From assembly GCF_002257585.1 (NCBI RefSeq), contig NZ_CP022743.1, positions 2,170,001 to 2,234,000 of the forward strand: 64,000 nt of DNA, given 5' to 3'. Below are positions 10,412 through 20,733 of this stretch, in pieces (positions within the stretch are counted from its first letter, which is position 1; the number at the start of each line of letters is the position of its first letter). Below the pieces are notes generated by a model. That model ran no database searches. It had not been told where the DNA came from and was given only the letters and a program-made list of their open reading frames with translations. This DNA is from Mucilaginibacter xinganensis (GTDB lineage Bacteria; Bacteroidota; Bacteroidia; Sphingobacteriales; Sphingobacteriaceae). The position numbers and the translations under genes were made by a program.

Positions 10412-11828
10412 CAGGTTACGTTTTGAAATTAATTGCCCGGATGAAGAGATGTCTTTAAACTTACGCCAAAATTTTGCCCAGACCCTGCAGGCTGAGATAG
10501 CGGAGGTTATTGAAAAAGTCAGCTCGGAATATATAAGTGAGGACGAAGATTTAAAAATTGAGCGGCTTGAGCTTGACCTTGGAAATTTTAATAGGCAAAC
10601 TTTTGCCGCAGATTTTAAAAAGATCCTGAGTATAAAATTTGAGCAGGAGTTAGCCAAAAATATTTCAAAAATCACGCCCGCCGGCCTGCAGGTTTCACGA
10701 CAGCGTTCACAAACCGAAATTCTTTTACACTTCTTAATCAATGGTACATTACCGTGGTGGGTTAATGCGGACGATGTAAATATTGATGAAATATGCGCGG
10801 AGGTTTTAATTAAAGACGAAAAATTGTTCAGGAATTTTCTTTTTCAAAACAGGTTAACGGAAAAGGTATGGCAGCGGGTATTATGGCAGCTTAACAGCCA
10901 ATCGAAAAAACTAGTTGTCAACTTGTCAACCGGGCTCAAAATCATTCAGGAAATGTTCGCTGGCTGGATTGATACCCTTATTGATGGCATTAATGAGCAA
11001 AAGGCTGCAAATCCACAGGGGCCGTTTGCAAATATTAGTGATATTCAGGTACTTCATGATGAGTTGCTGATTAATGATACACTGATAGAAAATGCAGCTT
11101 CAATACTTCAAAATATGGAAGATGCCGATATTTTGCCGGGGATCTTTAAAACTTATATCAATGGTGTTTTTAAAGGTGATTTAGCGGCTGGCGGACTGGC
11201 TGCTGTAGAGTTTATGAAGATTATTACCAATGCAGGTGTAGAACCGCCGCAAAAAAATAGTGTATCGAAATTGAATGAGGTTGTGGATGATGATTCTGTT
11301 ACTTCCGGATATGATGCTGAAGACCCTGTTAAAAAATATTCCGTAAAATATGCCGGAATTGTTTTACTGGCCCCTTTCTTAAAAGCATTTTTTGATGAGC
11401 TGAACCTGCTGGAGGATGGCACCTGGAAAAATATGGACTGCACATTTAAAGGGGTGCATTTATTGAAGTTTTTGAGCAATGGGCATCAGCAGGTACCGGA
11501 ATATTCGCTGGTGTTTGAAAAGATATTATGTGGGTTGCCTGTTGATTTTCCTGTGCCACTTAACGTTTTGCTGGATGACAGGGAAACCGGGGAAGCAGAA
11601 TCCCTTTTAAAAGCGGTGATACAACACTGGAGCGCACTCAAAAATACCTCAATCGACGGGTTGCGCGAGACTTTTTTAAAACGCGACGGGCTGCTGACAC
11701 AAAAGGATACCGGCTGGCGCGTACAGATTGAAAGGAAAACCCTTGATGTATTGCTTGATGGTATTCCCTGGGGCTTTTCTACACTTAGTTTAACGTGGAA
11801 TAATTACCTGGTATCAGTTGAATGGTAA
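10395..11828 (+). CDS. Contractile injection system tape-measure protein
   Basis: A 477-residue protein whose N-terminus (RLRFEINCPDEE, then EDLKIERLELDLGNF) matches the conserved start of the eCIS tape-measure family (CIS_TMP). These proteins set tube length and run inside the tube. The conserved ELLLHFLINGTLPWW-like stretch is present as EILLHFLINGTLPWW around residue 115. The C-terminus holds the second conserved patch ending LSLTWNNYLVSVEW. It overlaps the preceding baseplate gene by 17 bases and abuts the ATPase gene with no gap, so it is firmly in the operon. Confidence 0.85.
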   Translation: MTHAVNRLRFEINCPDEEMSLNLRQNFAQTLQAEIAEVIEKVSSEYISEDEDLKIERLELDLGNFNRQTFAADFKKILSIKFEQELAKNISKITPAGLQVSRQRSQTEILLHFLINGTLPWWVNADDVNIDEICAEVLIKDEKLFRNFLFQNRLTEKVWQRVLWQLNSQSKKLVVNLSTGLKIIQEMFAGWIDTLIDGINEQKAANPQGPFANISDIQVLHDELLINDTLIENAASILQNMEDADILPGIFKTYINGVFKGDLAAGGLAAVEFMKIITNAGVEPPQKNSVSKLNEVVDDDSVTSGYDAEDPVKKYSVKYAGIVLLAPFLKAFFDELNLLEDGTWKNMDCTFKGVHLLKFLSNGHQQVPEYSLVFEKILCGLPVDFPVPLNVLLDDRETGEAESLLKAVIQHWSALKNTSIDGLRETFLKRDGLLTQKDTGWRVQIERKTLDVLLDGIPWGFSTLSLTWNNYLVSVEW

Positions 11829-13283
11829 ATGGTTATGAAAAAGTCAGGAAAGGATATAGAACAAATAAGCCCGGTGGTACCCGCCCGTAATGTTACCGGT
11901 TTAAATGCCGAAACACTAACCCGCGAGGTTACCTGGTTTGTAAATGTGGTTAATAAGAAACTCATGGATTTTTTCCCTGCGGAGAAATTGCATTTGAACA
12001 ATGATGCTGAAAGACCGGAAATTGTTAGTTCCTCAGGTGGTACAACAAAATTTGCTGATGTGGCCATGCCGGACCTTAGTAACGATCATTCTGTTTATTC
12101 AGACTTTGTTAGCTACTATAAATTAAACGCTGATGAACGCCTGCTTTTGGTATTGGCGCTCATTCCTTACATCCAGCCACATTTACTGGATGCTTTTTTT
12201 TCTGTCAACAAATCCATGGGGAGGGGCTATACCGAGTTTGGCGGCGTTAAAGGAAGCCGCCACAGCGGTTTTATACCCACTATTGAAACTGCACTTTTTT
12301 TACTGGGTGGTAATGACCTAAGCTACCGGTTTAAATTGTATAGCCTGTTTGAACCTGACCATATTTTCTTTGCGCATAATATTCTTCAGCTTGACCAGGG
12401 CGGGGCGACGGAACCGTTTTATTGCAGTATAATAAATGTTACTGATGAATACGTTGATTTTTTCACTACCGGGAATTTGCGTAAACCTCAGTTCAGTCCT
12501 GATTTTCCTGCAAAAAGGCTAACCACAGGAATGGAATGGAGTGATTTGGTGGTAGACGATTACACGATGCAGCAATTGGATGAGATTCGTATCTGGCTGC
12601 AACATGGTGAAACACTGCAAACAGATTGGGGGATGAACAAAAAAATTAAACCTGGCTTTAAAGCATTGTTCCATGGCTCACCGGGTACCGGGAAAACACT
12701 TACCGCAATACTTTTGGGTAAACTTTTTAATTTGGATGTGTACCGGATTGATCTTTCAATGGTGGTATCAAAATACATAGGCGAAACAGAAAAAAACCTG
12801 GAGAAGGTTTTTAAAAAAGCAGAAAATAAAAGATGGATCTTGTTTTTTGATGAAGCTGACGCGCTTTTTAGTAAACGCACAAGCATTTCTGATTCAAATG
12901 ATAAGTATGCTAACCAGGAAATAGCGTACCTGCTGCAGCGACTGGAGGATTATCCCGGATTGGTGATACTCGCCAGCAATATGCGGAATAACGTTGATGA
13001 GGCCTTTACACGCCGCTTAAACTCAATAGTGCATTTTCAAAAACCCCAGAGCCGCGAACGGTTAAGGATCTGGAATGCCGGTTTTAGCCCGGAGTGTACT
13101 CCGCCGGATAGTGAGCAAATGCAACAAATTGCACATCAGCATGAACTTTCGGGCGGGTCCATTATGAATGTTATTCAATACGCATCGCTAATGGCTTTAA
13201 ATAGGAATGATAAAAAAATTATGGTTGAAGATATTATCCTGGGGATAAAAAAGGAATTTAAAAAAGAAGGAAAAACGATGTAA
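11829..13283 (+). CDS. AAA+ ATPase of the eCIS cluster (Afp15/Pvc15-like)
   Basis: AAA+ ATPase found in nearly all eCIS clusters; in Afp/PVC it is needed for assembly or cargo loading. The N-terminal ~220 residues are a family-specific domain. The ATPase module follows: Walker A GSPGTGKT near residue 281, Walker B ILFFDEADALF near residue 337, sensor 1 ILASNMRNN near 383, and arginine finger region FTRRLNSIVHF near 396. Length (484 residues) is normal for the family. The start directly abuts the tape-measure stop; a second ATG two codons in is possible. It separates the structural genes from the DUF4157 cargo genes. Confidence 0.88.
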   Translation: MVMKKSGKDIEQISPVVPARNVTGLNAETLTREVTWFVNVVNKKLMDFFPAEKLHLNNDAERPEIVSSSGGTTKFADVAMPDLSNDHSVYSDFVSYYKLNADERLLLVLALIPYIQPHLLDAFFSVNKSMGRGYTEFGGVKGSRHSGFIPTIETALFLLGGNDLSYRFKLYSLFEPDHIFFAHNILQLDQGGATEPFYCSIINVTDEYVDFFTTGNLRKPQFSPDFPAKRLTTGMEWSDLVVDDYTMQQLDEIRIWLQHGETLQTDWGMNKKIKPGFKALFHGSPGTGKTLTAILLGKLFNLDVYRIDLSMVVSKYIGETEKNLEKVFKKAENKRWILFFDEADALFSKRTSISDSNDKYANQEIAYLLQRLEDYPGLVILASNMRNNVDEAFTRRLNSIVHFQKPQSRERLRIWNAGFSPECTPPDSEQMQQIAHQHELSGGSIMNVIQYASLMALNRNDKKIMVEDIILGIKKEFKKEGKTM

Positions 13284-13323
13284 GGGATTTGTGCGGGCAT
13301 GTGACGAAAAAAATTAACAGGGT

Positions 13324-14544
13324 ATGAAAAGGCATCAGCGTAAACCGGGAACTGAAAATTCAGCAATAACGTCTGCGGGTTCTGCAGCAACGCAGCGTAA
13401 GGCCGGAGTCAATAATATTATGCAGATGCCAACTACGCCGTTGATCCGGCGTGAAGCTGCTCCATCTCCGGGTGATGTAGTCTCAGGCAAAATAGAAACA
13501 ACCAGGGGGAGCGGCAGCTCAATGGCTGATGGCACAAAAAGCTTTATGGAAAATCGCTTTGGTACCGATTTTTCAGCCGTTAAGATTCATACTGGCGATT
13601 ATGCCGCACAAATTTCCAATGACTTAAACGCCAGGGCGTTTACAATAGGTAACGATATTTATTTCAACTCCGGGAAATATGCTCCCGGCACAAGCGATGG
13701 TAAGCGTTTGCTGGCTCATGAGTTAACTCATGTAGCGCAGCAGCGTAGCACAGGAGGCCAAATTGTACAAAGGGCACCACTAGCCGGCACCCAATCATCA
13801 ACAGCAAGCTACAATCTAGACGGCTGGAGTAACAAGCAGGTGAAAGCCGGCGGAACTTCTCCGTTCCCTAATGCAAAGGTATCGTACGATGAGAGTTCCT
13901 CCGAATTTAGGGTAACCTTTTCAATGGCGTGGATCTTTCCGCATGGCTGGAACGATTCAAAACGTGATGGTTACGTAAGCGATTTTGAAACTGCTGTAAG
14001 AGATATTTGGGAAGACCGGTTTCTGTTAAAAGAACAGGGCGGAAAGAAACGAACCACACATGTTAAAATTGATTTTGATAAGACGGTGGTGCACCAGATG
14101 AAGGATGCAAATGAAGAAGCGGCAGCCCTGAATAACAGTTTAATAAGCAAGCCCGCCTGGACCATGGATGCCAGGATAGTTAACATCAGGGATAATGTAA
14201 GTTTCCGTACTGTGCAGCTGGATGAAAATGCCAATAAAAATCATAGTGCCAAAGGTTCGGCTATCCGGGCGGGCACCGGTTTTTCTGTGAATGATGGAAA
14301 TGATAACCAAACATTTACCCAAAACACATCTGCTCATGAATTTGGCCACATGATAGGACTGGGGGATGAATACTTAAATGACAGCGGGACATCAGCAAGC
14401 CAGATAGACCCCGCAAGGGCACATATTAATAACAGGATAATGAATGTCGGCAATACAGTTACGGCAGATGTATATGCACCTTTTGCTGATTGGCTGTCGG
14501 CACTTACAACAGCAACCTGGATTGTTGGAAGTAAAGTTCGCTGA
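13324..14544 (+). CDS. eCIS cargo 1: DUF4157 module + C-terminal zincin protease
   Basis: A 406-residue cargo candidate. Residues ~60-145 are the eCIS-associated DUF4157 module (SFMENRFGTDFSAVKIHTG, then NDIYFNSGKYAPG and AHELTHVAQQ). The C-terminal half carries a second zinc-protease motif, HEFGHMIGLGDEY, near residue 338. It fits HExxHxxGxxD with a third ligand and so could be an active metalloprotease. There is no signal peptide, as expected for protein loaded into an injection particle. It starts 40 bases after the ATPase gene. Compared with cargos 3-5 it lacks the longer N-terminal block that contains EHEADAMADKVM. The target is unknown. Confidence 0.82.
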   Translation: MKRHQRKPGTENSAITSAGSAATQRKAGVNNIMQMPTTPLIRREAAPSPGDVVSGKIETTRGSGSSMADGTKSFMENRFGTDFSAVKIHTGDYAAQISNDLNARAFTIGNDIYFNSGKYAPGTSDGKRLLAHELTHVAQQRSTGGQIVQRAPLAGTQSSTASYNLDGWSNKQVKAGGTSPFPNAKVSYDESSSEFRVTFSMAWIFPHGWNDSKRDGYVSDFETAVRDIWEDRFLLKEQGGKKRTTHVKIDFDKTVVHQMKDANEEAAALNNSLISKPAWTMDARIVNIRDNVSFRTVQLDENANKNHSAKGSAIRAGTGFSVNDGNDNQTFTQNTSAHEFGHMIGLGDEYLNDSGTSASQIDPARAHINNRIMNVGNTVTADVYAPFADWLSALTTATWIVGSKVR

Positions 14545-14579
14545 TGTAAAACGAAATAATACAATTAAAACGACGAATT

Positions 14580-16163
14580 ATGAGCAGGCAAAGTAATTAC
14601 CGGGGTGTTGGCAATTCAGGAATGATATCTGCGGGTGGGGCTGCTAGCCTGCATAAAGCAACTGTTGGCGGTATTAATAGTGCCTTTAACAATCAGCCTG
14701 ATAAAATGATGAGGATGCCTGAAACTCCGTTTGTGCAGCGTAAAGCGGCTGGCTCCTGCGGAGAATTTGACGATGAGCATGTTCATCTTAAACGTGCGCC
14801 TTTTATCCAAACCAAAAGTTTGGATGGCGGCACAGCAAGTGAGGCAGTTTCAGGTAAAATAAAAGAAACAAAAGGAGGAGGCAGCTCAATGGCAGCCACT
14901 ACTAAAAATTTTATGGAAAATCGTTTTGGAACGGATTTTAGCGGTGTTAAGATCCATACCGGCGATTATGCCGCACAAATGTCAAATGAATTAAATGCAC
15001 ATGCATTTACGGTTGGCAGCGATATTTATTTTAATTCGGGTAAATATGCGCCCGGGGCTGCTGATGGGAAACGTTTATTGGCTCATGAACTAACACATGT
15101 GGTGCAGCAATCAGGTTCTATCGGGAGGAAAATTCAAAGGCAGGAAAGGCAGGGTGGAATGAGCCAATTTACCCTTACTACAAATTGGGATATCCAGTTT
15201 TTAAACAACAAACCATCACCGGCAGAAATTACCGCAGCGCCATCCGCAGTGCTTACCGCGAGTGGCCTCGGCTCATTAAATATGATTAGAAATTCTTTTC
15301 TGGCAAACCCAAACATGGAAGCTGAACTGGAAGGAAATGCTTCTATTGAAGGAACACCGGAAAATAACCAGGCGCTATCTATACGCAGGGCCCGGTATAT
15401 TGGCCAACAGCTTGGTATTGGACGCATACATGATGTTCCGGGAGGATCACATACCTGCGCAAGGGCTGAAGATGGCATATACGGTTGCGGAACCGCAAAC
15501 GCACATTCAGAAATTAACCCCCTTGACCGGAGGGTGAAAGTTTCAATGTTTACACCCACACCAGCGGCAAGACCGGCTTTCCCATCCGGGAGCGGAACTA
15601 TCCCCGGCATCACTCCTGCACCACCTGCAACCGGACAGCCCGCCATCGGGCAACCCGCTACACCATCCGGCGGTACTGAGGCAGGTAACCAAATTAGTGT
15701 TCAGCCTGGGTTTGGCGGCGTTGGACATACTTATCTTGGTCCCTCAAGTGCCACTGATCCTGCAGCTGAGGCTGTTGTTCAGCTTGGGTTGGCGTTTACA
15801 CACCAATTTGCCAGCAGATACCCCCGACATGTGGAGCTGCAGGGGCTTGTACAACTGCAAATAAGTTTAAGCACCGGGACAGTGAGTATAGCCGGAGGCA
15901 GCCAATTGTCGTATGTTGTGCCTTTTGCTCATAACCATTTGCAGTGGAGCGCTTTTGTCCAGGCCCTTATAGGCTCGCCTTTTAACCCGGCAGCGAGTTT
16001 TCAATTTCAGCCATCAATTGGTACGCAATTGGTTGTAACTCCGTCATTGTCGCACAGTTGGTTTCAATTTGGAGGACAGGGTTCAACCGGGTTTACTTTG
16101 CAAACCGGCGGCCCTCAATCTGTTGATTATGGGGGTGGGGTATTTATCCAGTTTGTTCGTTAG
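14580..16163 (+). CDS. eCIS cargo 2: DUF4157 module + OmpA-like domain + beta-rich C-terminus
   Basis: A 527-residue protein. The DUF4157 module spans residues ~95-180 with AHELTHVVQQ near residue 167. Residues ~200-325 resemble an OmpA C-terminal-like peptidoglycan-binding domain: a beta strand, then ELEGNASIEGTPENNQALSIRRARYIGQQL, and the closing NPLDRRVKVSMF. An extra loop with two cysteines (SHTCARAEDGIYGCG) is inserted. A Pro/Gly/Ala/Thr-rich linker (~325-370) leads to ~155 residues of alternating polar/hydrophobic strands ending in FIQFVR, which looks like a membrane beta-barrel. There is no signal peptide. The role could be a cell-wall-binding effector; the barrel reading is an inference. 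Confidence 0.78.
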   Translation: MSRQSNYRGVGNSGMISAGGAASLHKATVGGINSAFNNQPDKMMRMPETPFVQRKAAGSCGEFDDEHVHLKRAPFIQTKSLDGGTASEAVSGKIKETKGGGSSMAATTKNFMENRFGTDFSGVKIHTGDYAAQMSNELNAHAFTVGSDIYFNSGKYAPGAADGKRLLAHELTHVVQQSGSIGRKIQRQERQGGMSQFTLTTNWDIQFLNNKPSPAEITAAPSAVLTASGLGSLNMIRNSFLANPNMEAELEGNASIEGTPENNQALSIRRARYIGQQLGIGRIHDVPGGSHTCARAEDGIYGCGTANAHSEINPLDRRVKVSMFTPTPAARPAFPSGSGTIPGITPAPPATGQPAIGQPATPSGGTEAGNQISVQPGFGGVGHTYLGPSSATDPAAEAVVQLGLAFTHQFASRYPRHVELQGLVQLQISLSTGTVSIAGGSQLSYVVPFAHNHLQWSAFVQALIGSPFNPAASFQFQPSIGTQLVVTPSLSHSWFQFGGQGSTGFTLQTGGPQSVDYGGGVFIQFVR

Positions 16164-16206
16164 CGACAGGATAATAAGTCTTATTTGATAGTAAAAGTTA
16201 AAAAAT

Positions 16207-19200
16207 ATGCGCGAGAGCACTTCCATATCTAATCAGCCTCAAAGCAGCCCGGCTGCTTTGGCTAATGAGGCCGTGCACTTACCGGAGGAACAGCTTGATT
16301 TAGAAACTGAACTAAATGAGCGGTTACCAATACAGCTAAAACTTTCAGTTGGCGCTGCAGATGACCCTTTAGAATACGAGGCAGATGCCATGGCTGATAA
16401 AGTAATGCGAATGCCAGAGACATCATTTATTCAGCGTAAATCCGCATTTTCATGCGGTGATTATGATGATGAGCATATCCGCCTTAAACCATTGGCCAGC
16501 CAGATCACGCCTTTTATACAGGCAAAGGGTAATGGAGCGCGTGCAGTAAGTGAGGCTGTATCAGGTAAAATCCAGTCAAGCATGGGTGGGGGGAGCCCCA
16601 TGCAGACAGATACTAAAAGTTTTATGGAAAGCCGTTTCGGAGCAGACTTTAGCAATGTAAAGATCCACAACGGAGGTGAGTCAACTGAGCTAAACAGGTC
16701 ATTAAATGCAAAGGCTTTTACTATAAGCAACAATATATATTTTAATAGTGGCCAGTATCACCCGGAAACCGATAGCGGTAAACATTTACTGGCGCATGAG
16801 TTAACACACGTAATACAACAGGGACAGGCTGCCCCTGCTCAAATTCAACGAATTCCGGAAGAAAAAGTAACTGAAACTATTACCGAGGACACAGTAATCC
16901 TTGAGGATGAATTATCAAATCAACCTGCCGGAGGATTGTATCCGGGTATACTGTTAAAAGGATACCTTAAAATAGAATTGCTGAACCTTCCTCCTGAAAA
17001 AACAAAGCTATTTTTACCGCCTGAGCCAAAACCTGTCAGGATTAAAAATTCAGATGAGATGCATTTTATTGATGAAGATAATAATGCACCGCCTGTATCA
17101 CCACCTCCAAATGAGCTGAAAATACAAGGGCCCAAAAAAGCAATTGTATTAAGAGTAACACGCCGAATTTCAATTAAAACGAACAACGGCGTGGTTGGCA
17201 ATGTATCATTGAGGGCTCAAACTACCTTAACAAGGAATTTTGAGATTACAAAAAAATCTCCGCGTTCAATAGTTAATCAATTATTGAATTATCCTTTTGG
17301 TACTTCAAGCATTTCCATTCTTCTTAATGAAACTTTTCCTGGAAATATGCCTGAAAGTGCCGACCCAATAAACGATCAGCAGGTAACATCGCTGAATGAT
17401 ATAATACATACCTATGCCCCTGATCTGACAGGTTACGACCAGGATGCGCAACATATATATGACGCGGCAATTAAGCTGATGCTAGCCTATGTGCCACATT
17501 CAGCTATTGCGCTGGACGACCCTAACCGTAAAATACAGGGGAAAGAGTTTAAAACGCTTGACGAAGCTAAAAAAGCAGCCGCAGCAATGCGTAAAAAGGA
17601 CCTGATGATTGTTCAAACAGCTGATGGTAAATTTCATTTGTATGAGCTTACTCAGATGGACCTTTTCAGGATCACCAATGAGTTACGGAACAATGAAGGT
17701 AATGATCCTAAAATTGACTGGCGGAAGTTACCAGATAAAGTAAAACTGGAAAAGCTGTATATCAACGGAAATGAAGTGGACGGGCATGATGTTGCGGATA
17801 ACTATTTTTATGTTGACCCTGATGCAGCAGCTACCGGCCATGGAAAATCATTAAATAGTGAGGCAATAATTTACAAAACACGTAGTAGCGGTTTTTTTGC
17901 CCGTAAGCCCGTGAGCCATGATGATGCACTTGCTTTATGGAAAAAAATAGATGAACAGATTGAGTTTCCTGAAAATATTGCCAAAGCATATCAAATGCCT
18001 GAAGGCCAATTTGTGGCTTTAAATGTAAAGGGGAAAGGTAAATTTCATAGCATTGATGCAGATTATGTTGAAGGTAAAAGGCTGTATTTTAAGAATGTTG
18101 ATGAGTATAAAAAAGATGTAAAAAGAGTAACCCCCGACAAACAGGAATATACGCCATTAATGTATGACATATACAAGGAAACAGGAGGCGGAAAATTGTT
18201 GGCATATATTGAAGCTCAGCTTGATCACGGAGCCGGCGAGGACTATAACTTCAGGCAAACCGCTCAAGGTAGCAGGCCTTTACAATCGTCACTTACACTG
18301 GTCGTATTAAACAGGCTAAATAATGAAGCCGCTGCTATTGCGATTAATATACTGAATAAAATCTACAGTCCACTTAAGGCACTGATTGACTCTGATGACG
18401 CTTTGCGAAACTTATTGCTTTCATTTCCCAAAATGGATGCAAAGACAAAGCGGGATGTGATTTCAATGATGGGGGTGCCAGATGATCGGAAGGATATTTA
18501 TTACAATATGTTTTCTGACCCTGAAACTGCTTCGCAAATCGCATTTGGGATCAGTGTCAAAACAGTTGGTTTTAACGTATTGCGTTCTTCAATGAAAACT
18601 GTGGCTGCTGATACTGCCAAGATTATAGAACAAATAAAGAGCGGTGATTTTGAACCGCTAAGAGTGGAAGGTGAATTTGGGAACATGATCCGCGATCAGG
18701 TTTATAAAAACAACGGCTTCACAAAAATAAAGGGAAATACATTCCCACATCACGATGAAACCAAGGGCTTTATGCCGGAACCGCTAGCAGGAAGCGAATA
18801 CGCTTTTTCAGGAATGATGGAGCAGATATATGCTAATACCGTAGCTAACATGGATGATGCCATGTTGGTATTAAAAATAGGCATCATTACATTAACAGCA
18901 ATTGTAACTGCGGCAATAGTTGTGGTGTCTGGAGGAATAGGCGCCGGCGTTGCGGCTGCATTTTTTGAAGCCGGAACAACAGCATTTGCTGTAACCGAGG
19001 TTGTAGTAAGTGCAGCCGCGATGACGGTTATGACCGAAGGGCTGAACCAGGCAATGGGCCAGGGAGCTTTGGGTAAAGATAAGGCCTATTATGGATTTGG
19101 TGATCTTGCCAAATCATTTGGTGAAAACCTGGTGCTGTCTGGCATTTTTTCCGGCCTCGGCCGTATTATGAAAAATGCGGCAGCTGTATACCGCTTATCT

Positions 19201-20727
19201 GCAACAACCGGTGCATTTTTAGGATACAGTCTTTTCAACTATTATAGGGAAAATAAAAAACTGCCTCAGGGCCGCGACCTTTATCTGTTTATATATGAAA
19301 ATCTTGTAACTCTGGCCGCTGTGGAGGCGGGTAGCACGCTGGCAAGGCCACTTATTGAATCGTTTTATGCAAAAGGGCTTGATGCGAGAGTGGCAATGAT
19401 AAATGGTAAGATAACAGGGCTAAAACAGGATATTATTTTATCGCAAAAGAAGCTTGCGACGATGACCGGGAAAGGCAGTATTAGCGAAAGTGAAGGGCTT
19501 AAGCTTATTATAGAGCAACGTGTTTTGCTGGAACGACAGCAAAAAATACTTACCGAACTTAGGGATGCAAAAGAAATTTCAACGGATATAAATGTTAACG
19601 AAGAACTGAGGAAAGTTGAAGAAGCGCTGGAAAAAATAAGGTTGGTTGAATTTCAAAGAGCGATAGATTTCAAGCAAAATCAATTCGCATCTGATAAAAT
19701 TGCTTATAAGCCCGGCCAGGCCTCTGTAGATGAAATTATGCGATTTTATGGGAAAGAAAATGTGAGCGGACCTGATAAAGAAGGAATGATCGAGGTTAAA
19801 TTGACGGATGGCTCCAAACTTGTTTTTTACCCGGATACAAAAGAAAGCGCCATTAACAGAACTATACTTGAACGCCCTGCGGTGAAACTAGCGGTTGATA
19901 ATGCGCATTCAATAAATGTAAACTGGAATAATATTAATAACATACCCTCAATTAAAATATTAGAGGGGCCAGGTACACCAATAGTGTCGGCAAAAGATTT
20001 TTGGGACGAAAAAGGTCCCAATCTTTATGACGTTGTATACGAAGGGAAGTATTACCTCAAATATGATCCGAAGGATGGGCGTTTATTAATTGGCGATGCA
20101 CAATCTGGAGAAATACTTGGTTTTTATTTGGATGATGCCAGGAATTATAAAAAGAATGCATTTGCCAAGATACTGATAAATGATCCCGTAAAAGATATTC
20201 CGGCAGCGGCAGAAAAATTAAAAGTATATCATGGTCTTACAGGTAATAATGCCCCACTTAAAGGCATCTTTAGCAGTGGCGCCAGAATCGTTGCTGATCC
20301 TAATAAAACAACTACTATAATCGGTGCCTTCAGGGTAGTTGATGGAAAAGTTGAAATAGTTGATATGCCACAGCTGTTTGACAATTTTGGTAATCTGAAA
20401 AATGCTGATTTCGGGGCAAAGAAGGGTGGTTTTAACGTATTGAATGTTGGTGAGGGATTTTATGAGCCGGGAACTTTTTTTGACAATTATAATCGCCCAT
20501 GGTTATTAGAGGCAATTAAGCGGGGGGATAATTTTTATTCAGCCTCCGATCCAACCAAAGAAATATTTATATATGAACGGAATAAAGTAACTAATGATTG
20601 GATAATGGTAACGGATCCAAATACGGGGATTGCTGAAAGAAAACTTACTGGTTTTGGAAAAGAAGTGAAAATATTAAATCAAAATGGCTATCATTATGAT
20701 CCTGCAACAAAGATGTTTATTAAATAA
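16207..20727 (+). CDS. eCIS cargo 3: giant DUF4157 polymorphic-toxin-like protein
   Basis: A 1506-residue protein, far larger than its neighbours. Residues ~35-75 hold the shared block LSVGAADDPLEYEADAMADK; the DUF4157 module runs to about 205, with AHELTHVIQQ near 196. A long unassigned region follows. A strongly hydrophobic stretch (~885-945, KIGIITLTAIVTAAIVVVSGG and following) and another near 975-1015 could insert into or cross membranes. A charged coiled coil lies at ~1050-1150. The last ~180 residues (motifs FFDNYNRPWLLEAIKRGDNF and LTGFGKEVKILNQNGYHYD) look like a separate polymorphic-toxin tip; I cannot name its activity. A small gene 6 bases downstream is a probable immunity gene. 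Confidence 0.78.
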   Translation: MRESTSISNQPQSSPAALANEAVHLPEEQLDLETELNERLPIQLKLSVGAADDPLEYEADAMADKVMRMPETSFIQRKSAFSCGDYDDEHIRLKPLASQITPFIQAKGNGARAVSEAVSGKIQSSMGGGSPMQTDTKSFMESRFGADFSNVKIHNGGESTELNRSLNAKAFTISNNIYFNSGQYHPETDSGKHLLAHELTHVIQQGQAAPAQIQRIPEEKVTETITEDTVILEDELSNQPAGGLYPGILLKGYLKIELLNLPPEKTKLFLPPEPKPVRIKNSDEMHFIDEDNNAPPVSPPPNELKIQGPKKAIVLRVTRRISIKTNNGVVGNVSLRAQTTLTRNFEITKKSPRSIVNQLLNYPFGTSSISILLNETFPGNMPESADPINDQQVTSLNDIIHTYAPDLTGYDQDAQHIYDAAIKLMLAYVPHSAIALDDPNRKIQGKEFKTLDEAKKAAAAMRKKDLMIVQTADGKFHLYELTQMDLFRITNELRNNEGNDPKIDWRKLPDKVKLEKLYINGNEVDGHDVADNYFYVDPDAAATGHGKSLNSEAIIYKTRSSGFFARKPVSHDDALALWKKIDEQIEFPENIAKAYQMPEGQFVALNVKGKGKFHSIDADYVEGKRLYFKNVDEYKKDVKRVTPDKQEYTPLMYDIYKETGGGKLLAYIEAQLDHGAGEDYNFRQTAQGSRPLQSSLTLVVLNRLNNEAAAIAINILNKIYSPLKALIDSDDALRNLLLSFPKMDAKTKRDVISMMGVPDDRKDIYYNMFSDPETASQIAFGISVKTVGFNVLRSSMKTVAADTAKIIEQIKSGDFEPLRVEGEFGNMIRDQVYKNNGFTKIKGNTFPHHDETKGFMPEPLAGSEYAFSGMMEQIYANTVANMDDAMLVLKIGIITLTAIVTAAIVVVSGGIGAGVAAAFFEAGTTAFAVTEVVVSAAAMTVMTEGLNQAMGQGALGKDKAYYGFGDLAKSFGENLVLSGIFSGLGRIMKNAAAVYRLSATTGAFLGYSLFNYYRENKKLPQGRDLYLFIYENLVTLAAVEAGSTLARPLIESFYAKGLDARVAMINGKITGLKQDIILSQKKLATMTGKGSISESEGLKLIIEQRVLLERQQKILTELRDAKEISTDINVNEELRKVEEALEKIRLVEFQRAIDFKQNQFASDKIAYKPGQASVDEIMRFYGKENVSGPDKEGMIEVKLTDGSKLVFYPDTKESAINRTILERPAVKLAVDNAHSINVNWNNINNIPSIKILEGPGTPIVSAKDFWDEKGPNLYDVVYEGKYYLKYDPKDGRLLIGDAQSGEILGFYLDDARNYKKNAFAKILINDPVKDIPAAAEKLKVYHGLTGNNAPLKGIFSSGARIVADPNKTTTIIGAFRVVDGKVEIVDMPQLFDNFGNLKNADFGAKKGGFNVLNVGEGFYEPGTFFDNYNRPWLLEAIKRGDNFYSASDPTKEIFIYERNKVTNDWIMVTDPNTGIAERKLTGFGKEVKILNQNGYHYDPATKMFIK

Positions 20728-20733
20728 AAAAGT

